From Thuidium tamariscinum (lineage: Eukaryota; Streptophyta; Bryopsida; Hypnales; Thuidiaceae): DNA of 64,000 nt. A program made the position numbers and the translations under genes. The stretch spans positions 25,179,052-25,243,051 of the forward strand of contig OX344755.2 of NCBI GenBank assembly GCA_947034885.2, given 5' to 3'. How positions within the stretch are numbered: position 1 is the stretch's first letter; each line of letters starts with the position of its first letter. This document shows, in pieces, positions 24,706 to 37,060 of this stretch. The notes under the pieces are model-generated. The model was not told where the DNA came from. It ran no database searches and saw nothing but the letters and a program-made list of their open reading frames with translations.

Positions 24706-27700
24706 ATGATGAAATTGCTGCCCAGAAGACACATTTGGCGATGTCCATTCTCGGCCTCCGCTCCTGCTTCTGGTATCACAATGGTCGCCCCTAGCAGGCT
24801 CTGTTTTCACTTCAAGCAGCAATTCTTGTGGCTTTCACAGCATTCTCTCCCGGGAAGCAAAACCACCGCAGCGTCAGGCATTTTAGGCCAATTTGGCATC
24901 GGAAGCAGCCTCAGTCAATGGGTGAGTGGAGGTGCGAGGACCGGGGAGTGGCAGCAGGGGAGGCTCCTCGCCTCCAACAATGTATTACCTCTTGGTAAGA
25001 GTGGACTTATCTGCAGTGTTACGGAAGAAGATGGCGATTCCTACTCTGGCAACGGTGGAGTGAAGGAGACTTTCTCGGAGACGTTCCGAGGACGGGGCCG
25101 TGGTGGTCGAGGCGGCAATGGAAGAGGTCGAGGAGGCACTGGAAGAGGAAGCTTTCGACCTTCGTTTGATAGGTCAGGAGAGGGTCAGAAGAGATTCTAC
25201 TCCAGCGATGGTGGACAGAGGGAGAGATTTTCGGACACAAGGTTATATTTCTCATATTATATGTCTGAATGTGTTCAGATTACACAATTTATACTCGTGG
25301 CTGCCAAACTTATAGCCTATCAAGGATCCGGTGTCTGTTTTTACCTGAGGTTGATATCCTTTGGATGTGCTGTAATTACTAATCCACACTAACTTGATTC
25401 AAGCTGAGTAGAATTTGATCAGCTGCTCACAGAATTTCGGATCATGGAGGGTTTCAGGGGAAGGGGACGAGGACGAGGAAGGTTTGGCAATGGTGGACCG
25501 AGGGAGCGGTTTAGTAGCCCAGGTAGAGGCTCCGACGATAGGGAGAATTTCCGAGGTAGAGACAATGGAGGGCAGAGGGAGCAATTTGGTGGTGATATGA
25601 CAAGTTTTCGAGGACGGGGAAGAGGCAGAGGTAGAGGAAATTTTAGCAATGGTTCCCAGAGAGAGCCATTTCGTATCCCAGGTGGTGAAGAAGACGGGGA
25701 GAGCTCCAGGGGTAGAGGAAGTTTTGGCAATGGTGGTGAAAGGGATAGGGAGAGCTTCAGGGGTAGAGGAAGTTTTGGTAATGGTGGTGAAAGGGATAGG
25801 GAGAGCTTCAGGGGCAGGGGCAGAGGCAGAGGCAGAGGCAGTTTTGGTGTTATGAGGGGAGGGAAAGGGAGGTTCAACGATACACGAGGTGCCAGTCGAT
25901 CACCAAGTCCTTATTACAGGGATTCTAACTCCGAGACTGATACATTCAAACGCCGGGATCCAGCACAGAGTCCGCGAGGTGGGCATGGAAGTTTTAGGGG
26001 TAGCAGAGGGGGTAGGGCTGCCCGAGGAGGCAGAGGTTCTTCTTTTGCAAGAGGGGGGCGTTCTTCGAGCAACTTTGGAGACAGGAGACTTGGTGAGGAC
26101 GACTCATCACAAGAGACCCCCTCCATGAGATTTGATCTTAATGTTGATTTGCTATGAATTAGATTTCATTTTGTTCACGTGTTGTGTTGGTGTTAAGTTC
26201 GTGTTAATGTAGCGCAAACGGATTTAACTTAAAGTGTCTGATGTTAGTATCATTGGCAGTAACCTTATTTCACATTACCAAGTACTGTCTTAAAAAGTCA
26301 AAATCAACTTGACATCAATTAACATCATCTACGTATCAGTCTATTGTTCTATCAGATAACACCAATTATCATTAATAACTTTGTGCGTATAACAGGGGGA
26401 TCTTTTGAGATGGATGGAGTTCACGAGAAAGCTCCTTCAAATCCACGGCGTGGGCAGCTGTTTGAAGGCGAAGAGAAATGGCAGAGGAAGGTGAGGGAGA
26501 AGAAGGCGAAGCAAAGCTACGCTCGTGGAGACTCCGAAGATGATGATGATGATGATCCCGAGGAGGGCGGGGAGCGTTATCCTCAACCGGATGCCGAGGA
26601 CCCGGAAGAAGAAATTGTAGTTGAGGAAGGCTCGCAAGAAAGAGGTGTGGAAATCTGGAGACGGAAGAAGATTGCCTGGTTGTGCAAAGAGATTCCCGTT
26701 TTGAGACCTACTGGCATCGTGACGATGCTCAATTCACAGCGGAGATGGATTCAAGCTGTCGATACAAAGGAAGTGATGGAGACTTTGATGCGTCACAATG
26801 AAATCCTGCGTGCTCACAGGGTTTGTTTCTCTCGTGACTCGTTCGAAGTTATTTTGGTTGATCTGAGTTTTCTTCATGTAGTTCTTTTGTCAAACTTAAC
26901 CTTTAAGGGACCAAGCTTTTGAAATGGCCAGTCACAATTGAGTAATTCTATCGTGCTGAATTTTAGTTTAGATGGGGCCAAATTTCACATCACCAGAGTC
27001 AATGAAGAACAGTGCATGTGTTGGTCGAATAAAGGAATAAAATTGATCAGAAGGAAGGTCGTCATTGGACCTTCTCAAAACTGGTATATAGGAGCCTAAG
27101 GTTATAGGGTAATGCTGAACCCATAAAGGACCAAAAGGCCTGACTTGAGCCTCATCCCGTTGTTATTTGGTATGTGGAATTCTCGCTGACCTGTATTTCG
27201 TGACTTTGCATGTGAAGGTGCTGAAATGGACCATGCAGCAACCGTGGTACGAGAATGACTTCGATCTGAACACGAAAATAGCAAACAATCTTGGCAGCAA
27301 TAGAAAGCTCACACGCATGCGTGAGCTCTTTGACACTATCATCGCAACTGGACAGGTTCCAGACATTTCCACGTACGTGATATTGGTGAAGGCTTACATT
27401 GCAGATGAAGCATCCGAGTCTGTTGATGAAGCTTACACGATATACAATCAGATGGAGCACTTTGGGGGTTACCAACAGCCGGCAGCAGTGGCGTTCTCCC
27501 TGTTCCAGGCCTTCACGGACCGCGCAGGTGGCGCACATTTGCGGCATCTTCACCAAGCAGATGCTCTGTTTGAGAGCATCAAGAAGAAAGACACTTCGTG
27601 GTGTATGGGCCTGACTCCTGATCAGTGGAGGGCAATGTATACCGCATTGATACACATGCACAGTGTTCAGGGCAACGGAGAAAGAGTTCGTTATTTGGTT

Positions 27701-29173
27701 GCAGATATGCGAGAAGCCTCGTTGAGTTTACATCCTGACTGTTATGCTGCCTTGATACGAGTTTGTGCGAAGGACGGGAACACAGCGGAAGCTGAGACTG
27801 TTTTCAAGGAGCTTATTGCTGCTGGTCACAAGCCGGATTGGCGGGCTTATGTTGCCCTCATTCAGACCTACGGCGTTGCAGGTCTTTCGGGAAAAGTGCA
27901 ATCTACTTTCGATGAAATGGAAGCTGAGGGTGTTCGTGTAAATCTGAACACATGCGAAGCAGTGGTGGAAGCCTTGGTCAAGGCCGGAGATATTGAAGGA
28001 GCGCGTTCTGCACTTGAAAAGGCTGAGGAGAAGTTTGCCAATGTGTTGCACGCTTCTTACAACCTTCTGATGGAATGGTACAAAAGCAAGGACATGCTGC
28101 TTGAGGTTGAGGATATCTTCAATCGCATGAAAGGAAAGAAATGTCGACCCAATCTCCAGTCTTACAATAACCTCATAGACTCGTATATTCTCCAGGGGAA
28201 ACTGGATCAGGCCGAGGGGATTTACGAGGAACTGAAGACTCTTCAAGGATCTCACCCCAACGTGAAAACATGCAGCCTGATGATAGAAGCATTCTTGAGA
28301 GCTGGAGTTCCAGAGAAAGTAAAGGAGGTTTACGAGTATCTTACAGAAAGAAAACTGAAACTCCCAAACGAAATAATGGCCAATGTTGCAGAGATTGTAG
28401 GAGAAAAGAAAGTTCAGGAGAAAGCCAAACCCAAGAAGTTAATCCCGGAGCAAAGAGAGATGCTGGTTGGGGTGCTGTTGGGAGGTGCAACAATAGCTTC
28501 TCATGACCGCAATCGCACGTATGAAATCACTTTTGAACTTGGTGATCGACCCCAGGAGGCGGGTTCAATTTTGATCAACCACTTGTACGATATGTTTACT
28601 GACTGGGCACAGCAAGCTCCACGCACGGACGTAGATGATGACCTTGTCAAGATCTACCGCTTTTCCACAATCAGTCATGGCTCACTCCGGTTTTATGCGC
28701 ACCAGTACCGACCTGAGGGTCAGCCAGTGATTCCTAGATTAATCCACAGGTGGTTGAATCCGCTGTCGCTCGCATATTGGTACATGTATGGGGGTGAGAA
28801 GTGTACGAAGACTGGAGGTATGATCTTGAATGCTTGTCAATATACCTCGAAAGAGCTCACCCTGGTCGTGAAAGCTCTGAAAGCCCGCACTGTCGATTGC
28901 GTGATAAAGAAAAGGAAGTCTGGGAGGGTTCTCATTTTTAAGGACGAGTCGGCTGCGTGGGTTTGGAGGCTCATGGAACCTCATATTCTGGATGAGTTAA
29001 AGGACCTCTTGAGGCCGGATGTGGCGGTCAACACAAGAGGTAACGATGCGCCTGAAGCATGTGATGAGTTATCAGAATTGAAGGTGGCAGAGGAAGTGGA
29101 CCTGGATGTCGAAAGCAGTGATATAGGAACCAGTGTCCAAGTCTCTGTGAAAGTTGGCAGCTTTGAAACGTAG
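24706..29173 (+). CDS. OTP51: OTP51-like organellar splicing factor: transit peptide, RGG region, PPR repeats, LAGLIDADG domain (4 exons)
   Basis: Proposed exons are 24706-25241, 25458-26092, 26396-26820 and 27218-29173. All introns are GT-AG and the phases match (2, 1, 0), giving 1183 residues. Residues 1-60 resemble a plastid or mitochondrial transit peptide. About 126-390 is rich in RG/RGG, with a 17-residue unit repeated near 25705-25815. About 436-475 is acidic (a run of six D). Exon 4 carries about eight P-class PPR motifs (533-930), then a LAGLIDADG_2-type domain with motifs LVGVLLGGA (about 948) and LSLAYWYMYGG (about 1048) around VIPRLIHRWL. PPR plus LAGLIDADG in this order is diagnostic of OTP51, which in Arabidopsis is needed for splicing plastid ycf3 intron 2 and affects other group II introns. 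Both motifs lack the acidic residue used for DNA cleavage, so an RNA-binding, maturase-like role is inferred. The start is the first ATG in frame with the targeting sequence. The RGG part could be a separate or alternative product, but the phase match argues for one gene. Exon 4 identity is firm; the exon 1-2 junction is the least certain. Confidence 0.82.
25242..25457 (+). other. Intron 1 of the OTP51-like gene
   Basis: The donor follows ACACAAG and the acceptor lies in GTTTCAG just before the RG-rich exon. A CTAAC-like branch site (CACTAACTT) lies near 25387-25395. A second acceptor, CACAG at 25428-25432, would be out of phase. The phase-2 junction rebuilds an Arg codon. Confidence 0.55.
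26093..26395 (+). other. Intron 2 of the OTP51-like gene
   Basis: The donor is GTGAGG and the acceptor AACAG. The phase-1 junction rebuilds a Gly codon. If the intron is retained, the RGG frame runs 21 codons further and stops at 26155-26157, ending in FDLNVDLL, so a short RGG-only product is possible. Confidence 0.65.
26821..27217 (+). other. Intron 3 of the OTP51-like gene
   Basis: The donor GTTTGT follows an AGG codon. The acceptor TGTGAAG precedes the codons for VLKW. Both ends are phase 0. The intron holds two short 'AAGGACCAA' segments (near 26906 and 27127) typical of the ends of the TTAACCCCTAAAG repeat family, which suggests a decayed insertion inside it. Confidence 0.6.
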
Positions 29174-31030
29174 GAATACCAAGGCAAGCAGGTATTGATG
29201 TTGAGCTTCTTCTGCCTTGAACTCTGAATCTGCTTCTTTGTGGATACTTTCGAGACATTTTTCGAACTACTTAGTGACCAATTTTCTTGCAGAAAAGTTG
29301 CACGGTTTGGATACATGATTTATTACACAACACTGTTTGATTTATTCACAGACGTATGAATAGAGAGTCGTGCAGCTAGGCACCTGTCATAAATGTACCA
29401 GGAATTGAGTGTACAAAAGAATGACATATCTGGCATAAATCCTACTAGAGGGAACGGTGCAGTCTCGGAACAGATACCTGGGTTAGACCCTTAGTTACAT
29501 TGTGATCATTTATGTTGAGATCGTGGAAAAGCCATAGAGTAAGCAGTTTGGCAACATCAATTTTGTAGTCTCTCTCTGTGTAACAATGTACACACTGCTA
29601 CAAGAAGGGCTCTTATTCATGACATTCCTGTGTTTGTCTGTGCGCTGTTAATATTGTTTCTGCGTTGTGATTTTCCGTAATGTTTGAGTCTTTGTGTTTA
29701 AATTTTGTAACCGACCATGGTCCAGAGTTCTCATTTTGTTTCTCTCGTAACCATAGGAAATCAAAACTAAGAGAGTACAGAGAGAAATAACCAACCGTTC
29801 TCGAATGCTTATTTGGACGCGTTTCGGTCGAGTCCTTAGTTTGTGCAAAAATAGTGGGCTTCTGCCTTTATTAATCGGATGAGAACCAACTTACAACGCG
29901 TTCATCGACAGTTACGGAACCGTTACTGGGGTGTTCTTGCCTCTGTCTGATTGATGCTGAAAAACCAAAGTTGCACAAACCTGCAGCATGGCTCGCGAGC
30001 TTTTAGTCTGGGGCTTTCCTGCGCACTTGTGCGATTTGTGATTTTTCTGGGCCTTGTGTCCATAGTTGTAATAATTCATCGGATTAGTACTTGCAGGAAC
30101 CATTTTTAGATGAAATTGGTTGATGGTGGTCAGCATAAGCTTTTCGGGGATTTTTCTTCTTGTTGGGAATTCTTTTTGGGTTGAGGTGCTCTGTACGATG
30201 TGCTCGGTATGTGATGGTGCTTTGATCGCCAGGATTTGTCTATGACGCAAGATTGTGGCCTCGAAGCTTCATTCCTGGATATATAATTCCAACCTCCCGA
30301 TATTGTTTTGTTTTTTAAATGTCGCGAAGGGGGTTTGTGTTACGGTCGTGACTTGAATGCGGATCACGGTTACGGTCATTCACGATCAAGCCAGCGTCGA
30401 GCTGCTGAGGAGGAAAAGGAGTGTGCTGGCTCTTTTCTCTCACAGTGGGAAGCTGGCTGTTGATTATGGACGGGTTACTGTTCACAAAGAATCACGTCGT
30501 CTTCACCTAACTCTCTGTAATTACTCATTCCCAGTGTATCCTGTCATGTTGTGAACACAACGTCAAATTGTGAACACATGTGACAGGCGCCCACTTGTCA
30601 CGCCGAGGCAGTGCAATTAGAGAGAGCTAAGTGTACTGGCTGTGCTTTACGTGTGCATCGATCAGTCCATATGCAATAGCCAACTTCTCACTGTGAGACA
30701 ATGAAACAGTTTTCAACGTCTACGGAGCAGTTCCCTAAGCTACCGGTCATCAGATTGCCAAGCAACAACCTAAAGTTTCAATTCAGAAGGCTGGCGAGAG
30801 TTTGCGCCCAAGGAATACAGAACTTCAGGGTTGCGCTCTTGCGGTAAATCAACATGTGCTTACTCTTGTGATGTGTATGTGTTGCTAATTAGGTGTTCAA
30901 AGAATGTGATGAATAGCTTATTAGTAAATAGTCGACAAAGTTCACGCCGTACCTTCGTATTACTCATCGTTACTTCCAGTTCAGGGGAGATGGCTTAGAG
31001 AAATGCAAACCCTAGCTTGTTGAAGCAACA
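29174..31030. other. 3' flank of the OTP51-like gene; no gene recognised
   Basis: The first few hundred bases after the stop are probably 3' UTR. The rest is moderate-GC, non-repetitive DNA with only short chance frames. I see no conserved domain, tRNA or clear transposon end. Confidence 0.4.
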
Positions 31031-31676
31031 GATATTACTACACTGGGTTGTTTCAACCTCCCAACTGGTTGAAACAACATCCACCTATTTCTTTGATGTG
31101 TTTTTCAACGTGTTCAACAAGGGTTTTGCAGATGAATAATTCAAGGAATGGAAACCACTTGACAGTGGTAATGGGATCCCTCCCTGTACCGCAATGGCAA
31201 TGAAAAGAGTTTCCTCAAATTGATCAACTAGGTAATTGTGCAAAGTAGGAGAGAATGATTTGGTGAAGTGAAAGCACTGCTTGAATCTCATGAGCTGGGT
31301 TCAACAACTGGTAAACTAAAAGCAGGGACCCCTTTTGAAACAGGCCCCCGAAGCCAGAGAACTCGTTTCATTGCAACTGCGCTCATGTGTCAGTAGGTGA
31401 CAAGACACATCATATTGTGAAGTAAATGAAGCTACGTGGGGCAATCCAGTCCAATTTCCGTCCAGCCACTACACAATCATTCAATCTGCCTGCAGATCAT
31501 AACTGGCACTGTAGCCTCTTCTTCTCTAAACGTGTTCAAGTCTAGGGTCGAGTCATCCTGTGTCGTTCTTCTCCAACTAACGGTTAACTGATGCCAGTAG
31601 AAAACTACATGCTTCTGAATTCTGATGCTCAAAACAATGAAGAAAAAGACCCTATATGGCATACTTAGGACCCGTC

Positions 31677-32084
31677 CTACTGGCACATCAACCCCCAGTT
31701 GAACAGCACCTTCATTTTCTTCACCGGCACTTTCCGCAACCGGAGTGGCTTCGCAGGTCGTCGTCTTCCGACGTCTGGCGTGGCGGGCTTGGGCGCCCGT
31801 CTTCGGGGCACTTTATGAACTTTGAAGTGTCCGTCGACTTCAGTGATGGTGATGCTCTTGTAGTCGCAGCAGTCGTCGGATGTGACGATCAGCCGCTTGC
31901 CGTCCTCGGCTACTCCGATCAGAAACTCCTGGTAGGTGTCGTTGTAGTCGATGCGCATGGTGTGCTTGGCGCCGCTGCGCACGCTCGTGAAATCTGCGAA
32001 GTACTGGTGGTTGCCGACCTTCATGTCCAGATCCTTCTTCGTGTTGTTCACGATAACCGTGCTGGGAAGGTCCGCCATAGCCAT
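31677..32084 (-). CDS. DDCC-motif small protein, gene 2
   Basis: Single exon of 135 residues starting MAMADLP; a second ATG two codons on (32078) is possible. The core has TVIVNNTKKDLDMKVGNHQY, then NDTYQEFLIG, then SDDCCDYKSITITEVDGHF. After it comes a basic tail rich in R, K and P (about 87-125), then a hydrophobic end with a single late Cys. This basic tail is not shared with the other copies. It could be a nuclear-localisation or nucleic-acid-binding tail (inference). Upstream on the minus strand there is only a weak TATA-like ATTATACT at about 32331-32340. The function is unknown. Confidence 0.75.
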   Translation of the reverse strand: MAMADLPSTVIVNNTKKDLDMKVGNHQYFADFTSVRSGAKHTMRIDYNDTYQEFLIGVAEDGKRLIVTSDDCCDYKSITITEVDGHFKVHKVPRRRAPKPATPDVGRRRPAKPLRLRKVPVKKMKVLFNWGLMCQ

Positions 32085-32099
32085 CGCCAACTCTCTCAA

Positions 32100-33600
32100 A
32101 CTCTCAACCTCTCTCGATCGGCCCCCTCTCTACCTAGGTTATCAATGGTTTTGAACAAGAACTGATCTCTAGCTAGCTAGTCTCTCTCACTCACAATGAA
32201 TCTTTCACACTTTAGCAAGCAATAATTGTCAACGTACACCCACAAGTCGATCTTTGCATCAAAGAATAGTTGTTAATGGCTTCCAAGTCGACCGCAATCG
32301 ATCGAGATCGGTAGGACCCGTAATCACGGGAGTATAATCCGGATCGTTCCAAAGGTACGATTTACAAAGGGATGTACCATTTACTAAGCAAGCGTAAACG
32401 TGACTGAGATGAGAATCAGTTCCACCGTTTCGCTGAGTGTTAAGAGGAGATCATTTGAATCGATCGATTCTGGCAACTAACGTAGACTTGGAGCTACATA
32501 GCTTGAGTCCAGTCGGCAACCTTGATGTAATAATACCACCACATTTCATCGGTAACAGCTGTTCTTAGAGGAAAAATCTTCCTCTTTTTTTGCAATAGGT
32601 ATATATGAAAGTGACGGGACAAAGTTTCCGTTTTTCTTCCCCTAATCACACTGGGCGAGCGAAGTTGGGAGTTATTTCTGCTCAGTCGGCAGCTTATACC
32701 TGCTGTTACTATTGCCAGCACCACAGATTCAGTGCGCCTACAACGGACCTTATGACAGTTAAGAAACCCACTGGGACAGGATCAGTGATGGATTTTGCAT
32801 CCGTAACTTACGTCACCTTATTTCAGTCGGCAAAGTTTTCTGATAGAGGCACGCACATGGGTCACATACCAGAGATTGAGGGCCTGGTGGTTTTGGTGTG
32901 TTCCGCAATTATGTGTACGTAGACATGATTGTCATTTTAAAAAAATTCTTGACGTCGGGGCACGTCCCAAGAGTCCCACCACGTTCAGTCTGTATTTTCG
33001 CTATCCAAAGTCAACTCTTGATATGCAAATGGAAAGTAGAACAGGGAGTTTCATTAAAATGAACTATTTTAGGCAGTTCCAGAAATAATTTATAACCTCA
33101 GCTGGATGCAGATTCTCTACTGTAGCTAACAAGGAAGCGAACTTACCCTTCCTTGCGGAACCGGGGAACCGGACCCCTTTTTTCTTCATATTCCACCGTG
33201 CGTTTCGAAAAGAAGGAAGAGTGAAGTGAAGTGAAGTTCCTTCTTCTCCGTAGTTTGTAGGAGTCGTAGAGCTTTGGGCAATCCATGGTCACAATGTTGG
33301 CGCTCTGGCTAGCTGATGAAACACGCCATTGAACAAGTTTGGAGTACGACATTTCCTCGTGTGATTCACAGCAGTTGGAGTTTCGTTTTCGAGGATTTTG
33401 ATTTTCTCAAGCAAGTCACGGAGTTCAAAGATCATGAGTTGAACTTGTCAACAAAAACCGACTTAGAAGACAAATACAGATGGTCTACAGAAGACTTGTT
33501 TGTCGTACAATGCAGACTTTTGCAAGTTTTTTCTCTGTAACATCGAATTTGTTAATTTCTCAAAAAATGGTTTCGTGATTACAGTACCAAACACCGTTTC
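32100..33600. other. Upstream flank of DDCC gene 2; no further gene recognised
   Basis: Mixed-composition, mostly single-copy DNA. It includes GATCGATCGA-rich stretches (32295-32310, 32455-32470). Open frames here are short and resemble nothing I know. Confidence 0.35.
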
Positions 33601-33639
33601 CACGTTACTTCATTTCCAAGTCCAATTCTGTCTTTGGGT

Positions 33640-34358
33640 GGTGATTGCAAGAAACACCTGTCCTATTTGTTGCATTTGGCTGATTTTTTCGGGAGTACTT
33701 TAAAATTAGAAAATTGATTTTAAATTAAAAGAAAAATATGAATAGTGTATATACCTCTAAGATGAACGTTTTCACCAAAGGAAATGGATAGAAAAATTCT
33801 CTAAGTAGGAGAACTTGAAAAGTACCAAACCTCCAGAAAATACATACCTTCATGTTTTAATTAGGGAAAAATAGTAAAAATATATATTTTCAAAAAATAA
33901 AAAGTGGACATTTGCAACAACTTTATGGAGATGGTCATTCACAAAAAAACCCACCAAAATAATATTTTATATGTTTCAAAATACAAGCAGAAGGGAGCTC
34001 ACTTTGTAGACCTCCACACCTCACAAAATTAACTTTTTTTTAAATCCTTCCTTGAAAAGCTAGAAGTCTATTAGAAGACCATCTCATCCAAATTTCATGT
34101 TAAAATCATTAAAAAAATGTATAGCTCAGGTATTAAAAAACCCTAAACTGCCAAGTGTGACATCCAATTGGGGTCTATTTTTGGATAGTAAACTATTTTT
34201 GAAAATTATGAAAAAATTACGGAAGGTTTATGATAGTTATGAGTACCTTTCCTACAAATCTTGAGCCAATCAGAGCTAAAATAAAAAAGTTATGGCCAAA
34301 GAACAAATCAAAATACAACGTGTGGCACAAAATAGGACAAGTGTTTCTTGCAATCACC
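33640..34358 (+). mobile_element. GGTGATTGCAAGAAACAC-family MITE
   Basis: 719 bp with a ~28-bp near-perfect TIR (GGTGATTGCAAGAAACACCT / AAGTGTTTCTTGCAATCACC). The flanks TCTTTGGGT and CCTTTGTGT match at 7 of 9 positions and may be an old target duplication. Confidence 0.8.
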
Positions 34359-36450
34359 CCTTTGTGTTTCATTTTTATATTTTCACCACATGAGATGATT
34401 TGATGTTAGTGGAATCTTTCAAAGCACTTTTGAAAAAACACATATTTCATATATTTAAAGAAAGATATAAATTTGCAAAACCAAACGAAACAAATGCAAC
34501 AAGTTCGAATTTTCTTCATTTTGTGCAAAAGTAGCAAATGAGAAAAGGGGTGAGATATTGGAAGAGTAACAATTTTATTGTTTGCCCTCACGGATGTTTT
34601 ATCTAATTTTTGTTTGAGAGTTCTTTGGGTGTACCCATTTGCAATTATAGATGTTGGCAAAAAAATACATCATAAACTTGCAATCAAATCATTAGTTTCA
34701 CACACTTAAACTAATCATGTTAGAATTGAATAATTAAAATTCGATATTGTTTTCATATAAATATTCATGTTTATCATGGGTTTGAGTTTTATTTTGAATT
34801 TTTGGTGAAAAATAGAAGATTCATAATTTTGATGATAAAAGAGTAACACGCATAGAAAATTTCATCAGCTACAAGTTCCATTAGAAATATTTGGATATTA
34901 CACCCAAAATAAAGGCCCATATAAAACTCAATTTCAGTGTTCAGTTTTGAAGCACAATATTATTCAAAAATTCAAAATTTAAAGAAAATCAACTGAAAAT
35001 TGTTTGTAAGTTGGATGATAGCATACTATAGAGTTTACAATTGTAATAATTCCCTAAAATTTTCTGAAAATTTGAAAATTTACATTAGGGAAATTTTGAA
35101 TCTTTCAAGAGCCCTGTCTAAAGTTTCAAAAAAATCTCAAAACATGTAAATACTACAACAAATTAATTGCTATTAATCTCCCATTTCTCCCCAACCTTTG
35201 AGATGATCTGAAATGCAATCACAACACTTGTATCTTTAGCCAATTACAATTGAACAAAATTGTGGGTACATTGAACAAAGTTGTGGGTACATCATTATAC
35301 ACTGCACCATAATTTATAAGTTACACTATTTGTTTGCATGGCTAAAGTATCGATGACATTCACGCATGCGTTTAAATATTCTCATATTTTTTCTACTTCC
35401 ATTGTCGAATGAAATTGATATACCTACCTACAAACTAAAATTCCTTATAACTTTCATTTAATTAATTCAAATGGAATGATTCAAAGCTTACCATATATAA
35501 CTGTGTATATAAATATAAAGAATCAAATTTAAATTTTAAATTTTTTTTAAAGTGTTTTTTAAAGAAGTTTTTTGGGCTGCCCAAATTGCCCACCGTCGAA
35601 TGAAAATGACATATCATGCAATAAGTTTTTAAACATGTACTCAAAAGTTATGAAAATTGTTGGGTCTCTTAAGCTACTTTTTGGACACACATTGTGTGAA
35701 AATTTCAAAGAAAAAAAATAAAAACTCCGTATGTAGTGAGCTGCCCAAAATTGCTATGTTGTGAAAAAAAACATAGCTTAGTCCTTTAGGAGTTAACCCC
35801 TAAACATCTAATGTCTCTTTTAAAATTCATGATTTGAAAAAATCATTGCAAAATACTATTTGAAAGAGTATTTTGGAATTGATATATAAATAAAAGTTGA
35901 AGATTCAAGTTGTAGATTCTATCCATATAGCCAAATTCACCAATGCTAATACCAATATTTTTCTATAAATTTTGAAAGTAAAATTTCAAAATTCCTTCTA
36001 TATTCAATTACAAGAAAAATATTATCATTTTTGGAGTAAAATTTGTTGGAATGCATTTGAAATGAGGTTCTTTTGAAAATCAAGCACTTAAGCACAAACT
36101 TGGTGTAAAAATAAAAAATACAACTTCAAAACCCTGCTGACTAGCCCTTTCTTTGGCACTAAGAGGGGCCAGATTGCACCATTTTTAAGTAAACGTCTTT
36201 TTTTCGCAAGATAAAAGTAATCTTTTTTGCTAGAAACTTTCCAATTCTCTTTAAAATATGGATGAAGTTACGAAATTTTGAATGAACAAGTATATGAATA
36301 TGATGGGAAAATGTTTTAAATTCCAAAACACACGAGTGAATGTAGAAATACAATACTTCACCAAACTGGAAGTGATCACCATCTTGGCACTTTCTCAAGA
36401 AGTAAAGAAAAAGGGCATTTGCCGACTAAGTAAGTGACAACCGACAAGCA
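34359..36450. other. AT-rich intergenic DNA with a reverse TTAACCCC-family fragment
   Basis: About 35440-35803 matches the left part of the 934-bp family in reverse, ending CTTTAGGAGTTAACCCC. 35255-35297 holds a short direct duplication (TGAACAAARTTGTGGGTACA). No gene recognised. Confidence 0.5.
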
Positions 36451-36649
36451 ATGTACAGTACAGTACAGCCCTCTGAATTACTTTCAGAGCGTGCCTGGTA
36501 ACTTACAGTCAGGTCTGCAGTTCCGTTGCCGATTCAACTGTACTTTATTAGTTCAGCTGGTGAGCTCGATGGTCCTTTCCACTGGCTGTTACAATGAGTG
36601 ACTTGCCACCATTTGTCCTTTCGTGTGGAAGTTCTATTGAAGTGTGGAA

Positions 36650-37057
36650 GAGCATCCCCATGCTTGCTCTTCAAAGGGCTCCAAATTGATTATATGGAGT
36701 GTTTGCCCTGTGAAACTGCCCCATGCCAAGCACTTCAAACCAAATATTTACTCAGCAAAAACTTCAAAGTAACAACCACACTCTACTGTTGTGTTTCTTC
36801 AACGTGGCTCACTAAATCTCAATTTCCTCAATCTGGCACACTTTCAGAGAATTTTCAGCCATTGGGAGCTTGGAGGCCCAACACTTGGCCTGACACCTTG
36901 CATTGGCTTGATAAAGGTAGTTTTTTTTACTTGGGGGATGTGTTTAGTGAGTCTATTTGGAGTGTTGGCATGGGGCATGAAGCACTTTCACCAACCATGA
37001 ACCCATGTCAAAACTCATTTGACGCCCCTGTTTGAAGGCTGTGGCATGGGGATGCTC
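36650..37057 (+). mobile_element. Harbinger/Tourist-like MITE, tandem copy 1
   Basis: 408 bp with TIR GAGCATCCCCATGC / GCATGGGGATGCTC. Flanked by GAA on the left (one mismatch to TAA) and TAA on the right. A 3-bp TWA target is typical of PIF/Harbinger MITEs. The internal open frame is not conserved coding. Confidence 0.8.
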
Positions 37058-37060
37058 TAA

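Noticed and set aside
25419..25877. Minus-strand Pro/Leu-rich frame of 152 codons
   Set aside because: It is the complement of the RG-rich exon of the OTP51-like gene; low-complexity codons leave the opposite strand open.
27728..28255. Minus-strand frame of 175 codons
   Set aside because: Shadow of the PPR exon, with no recognisable domain.
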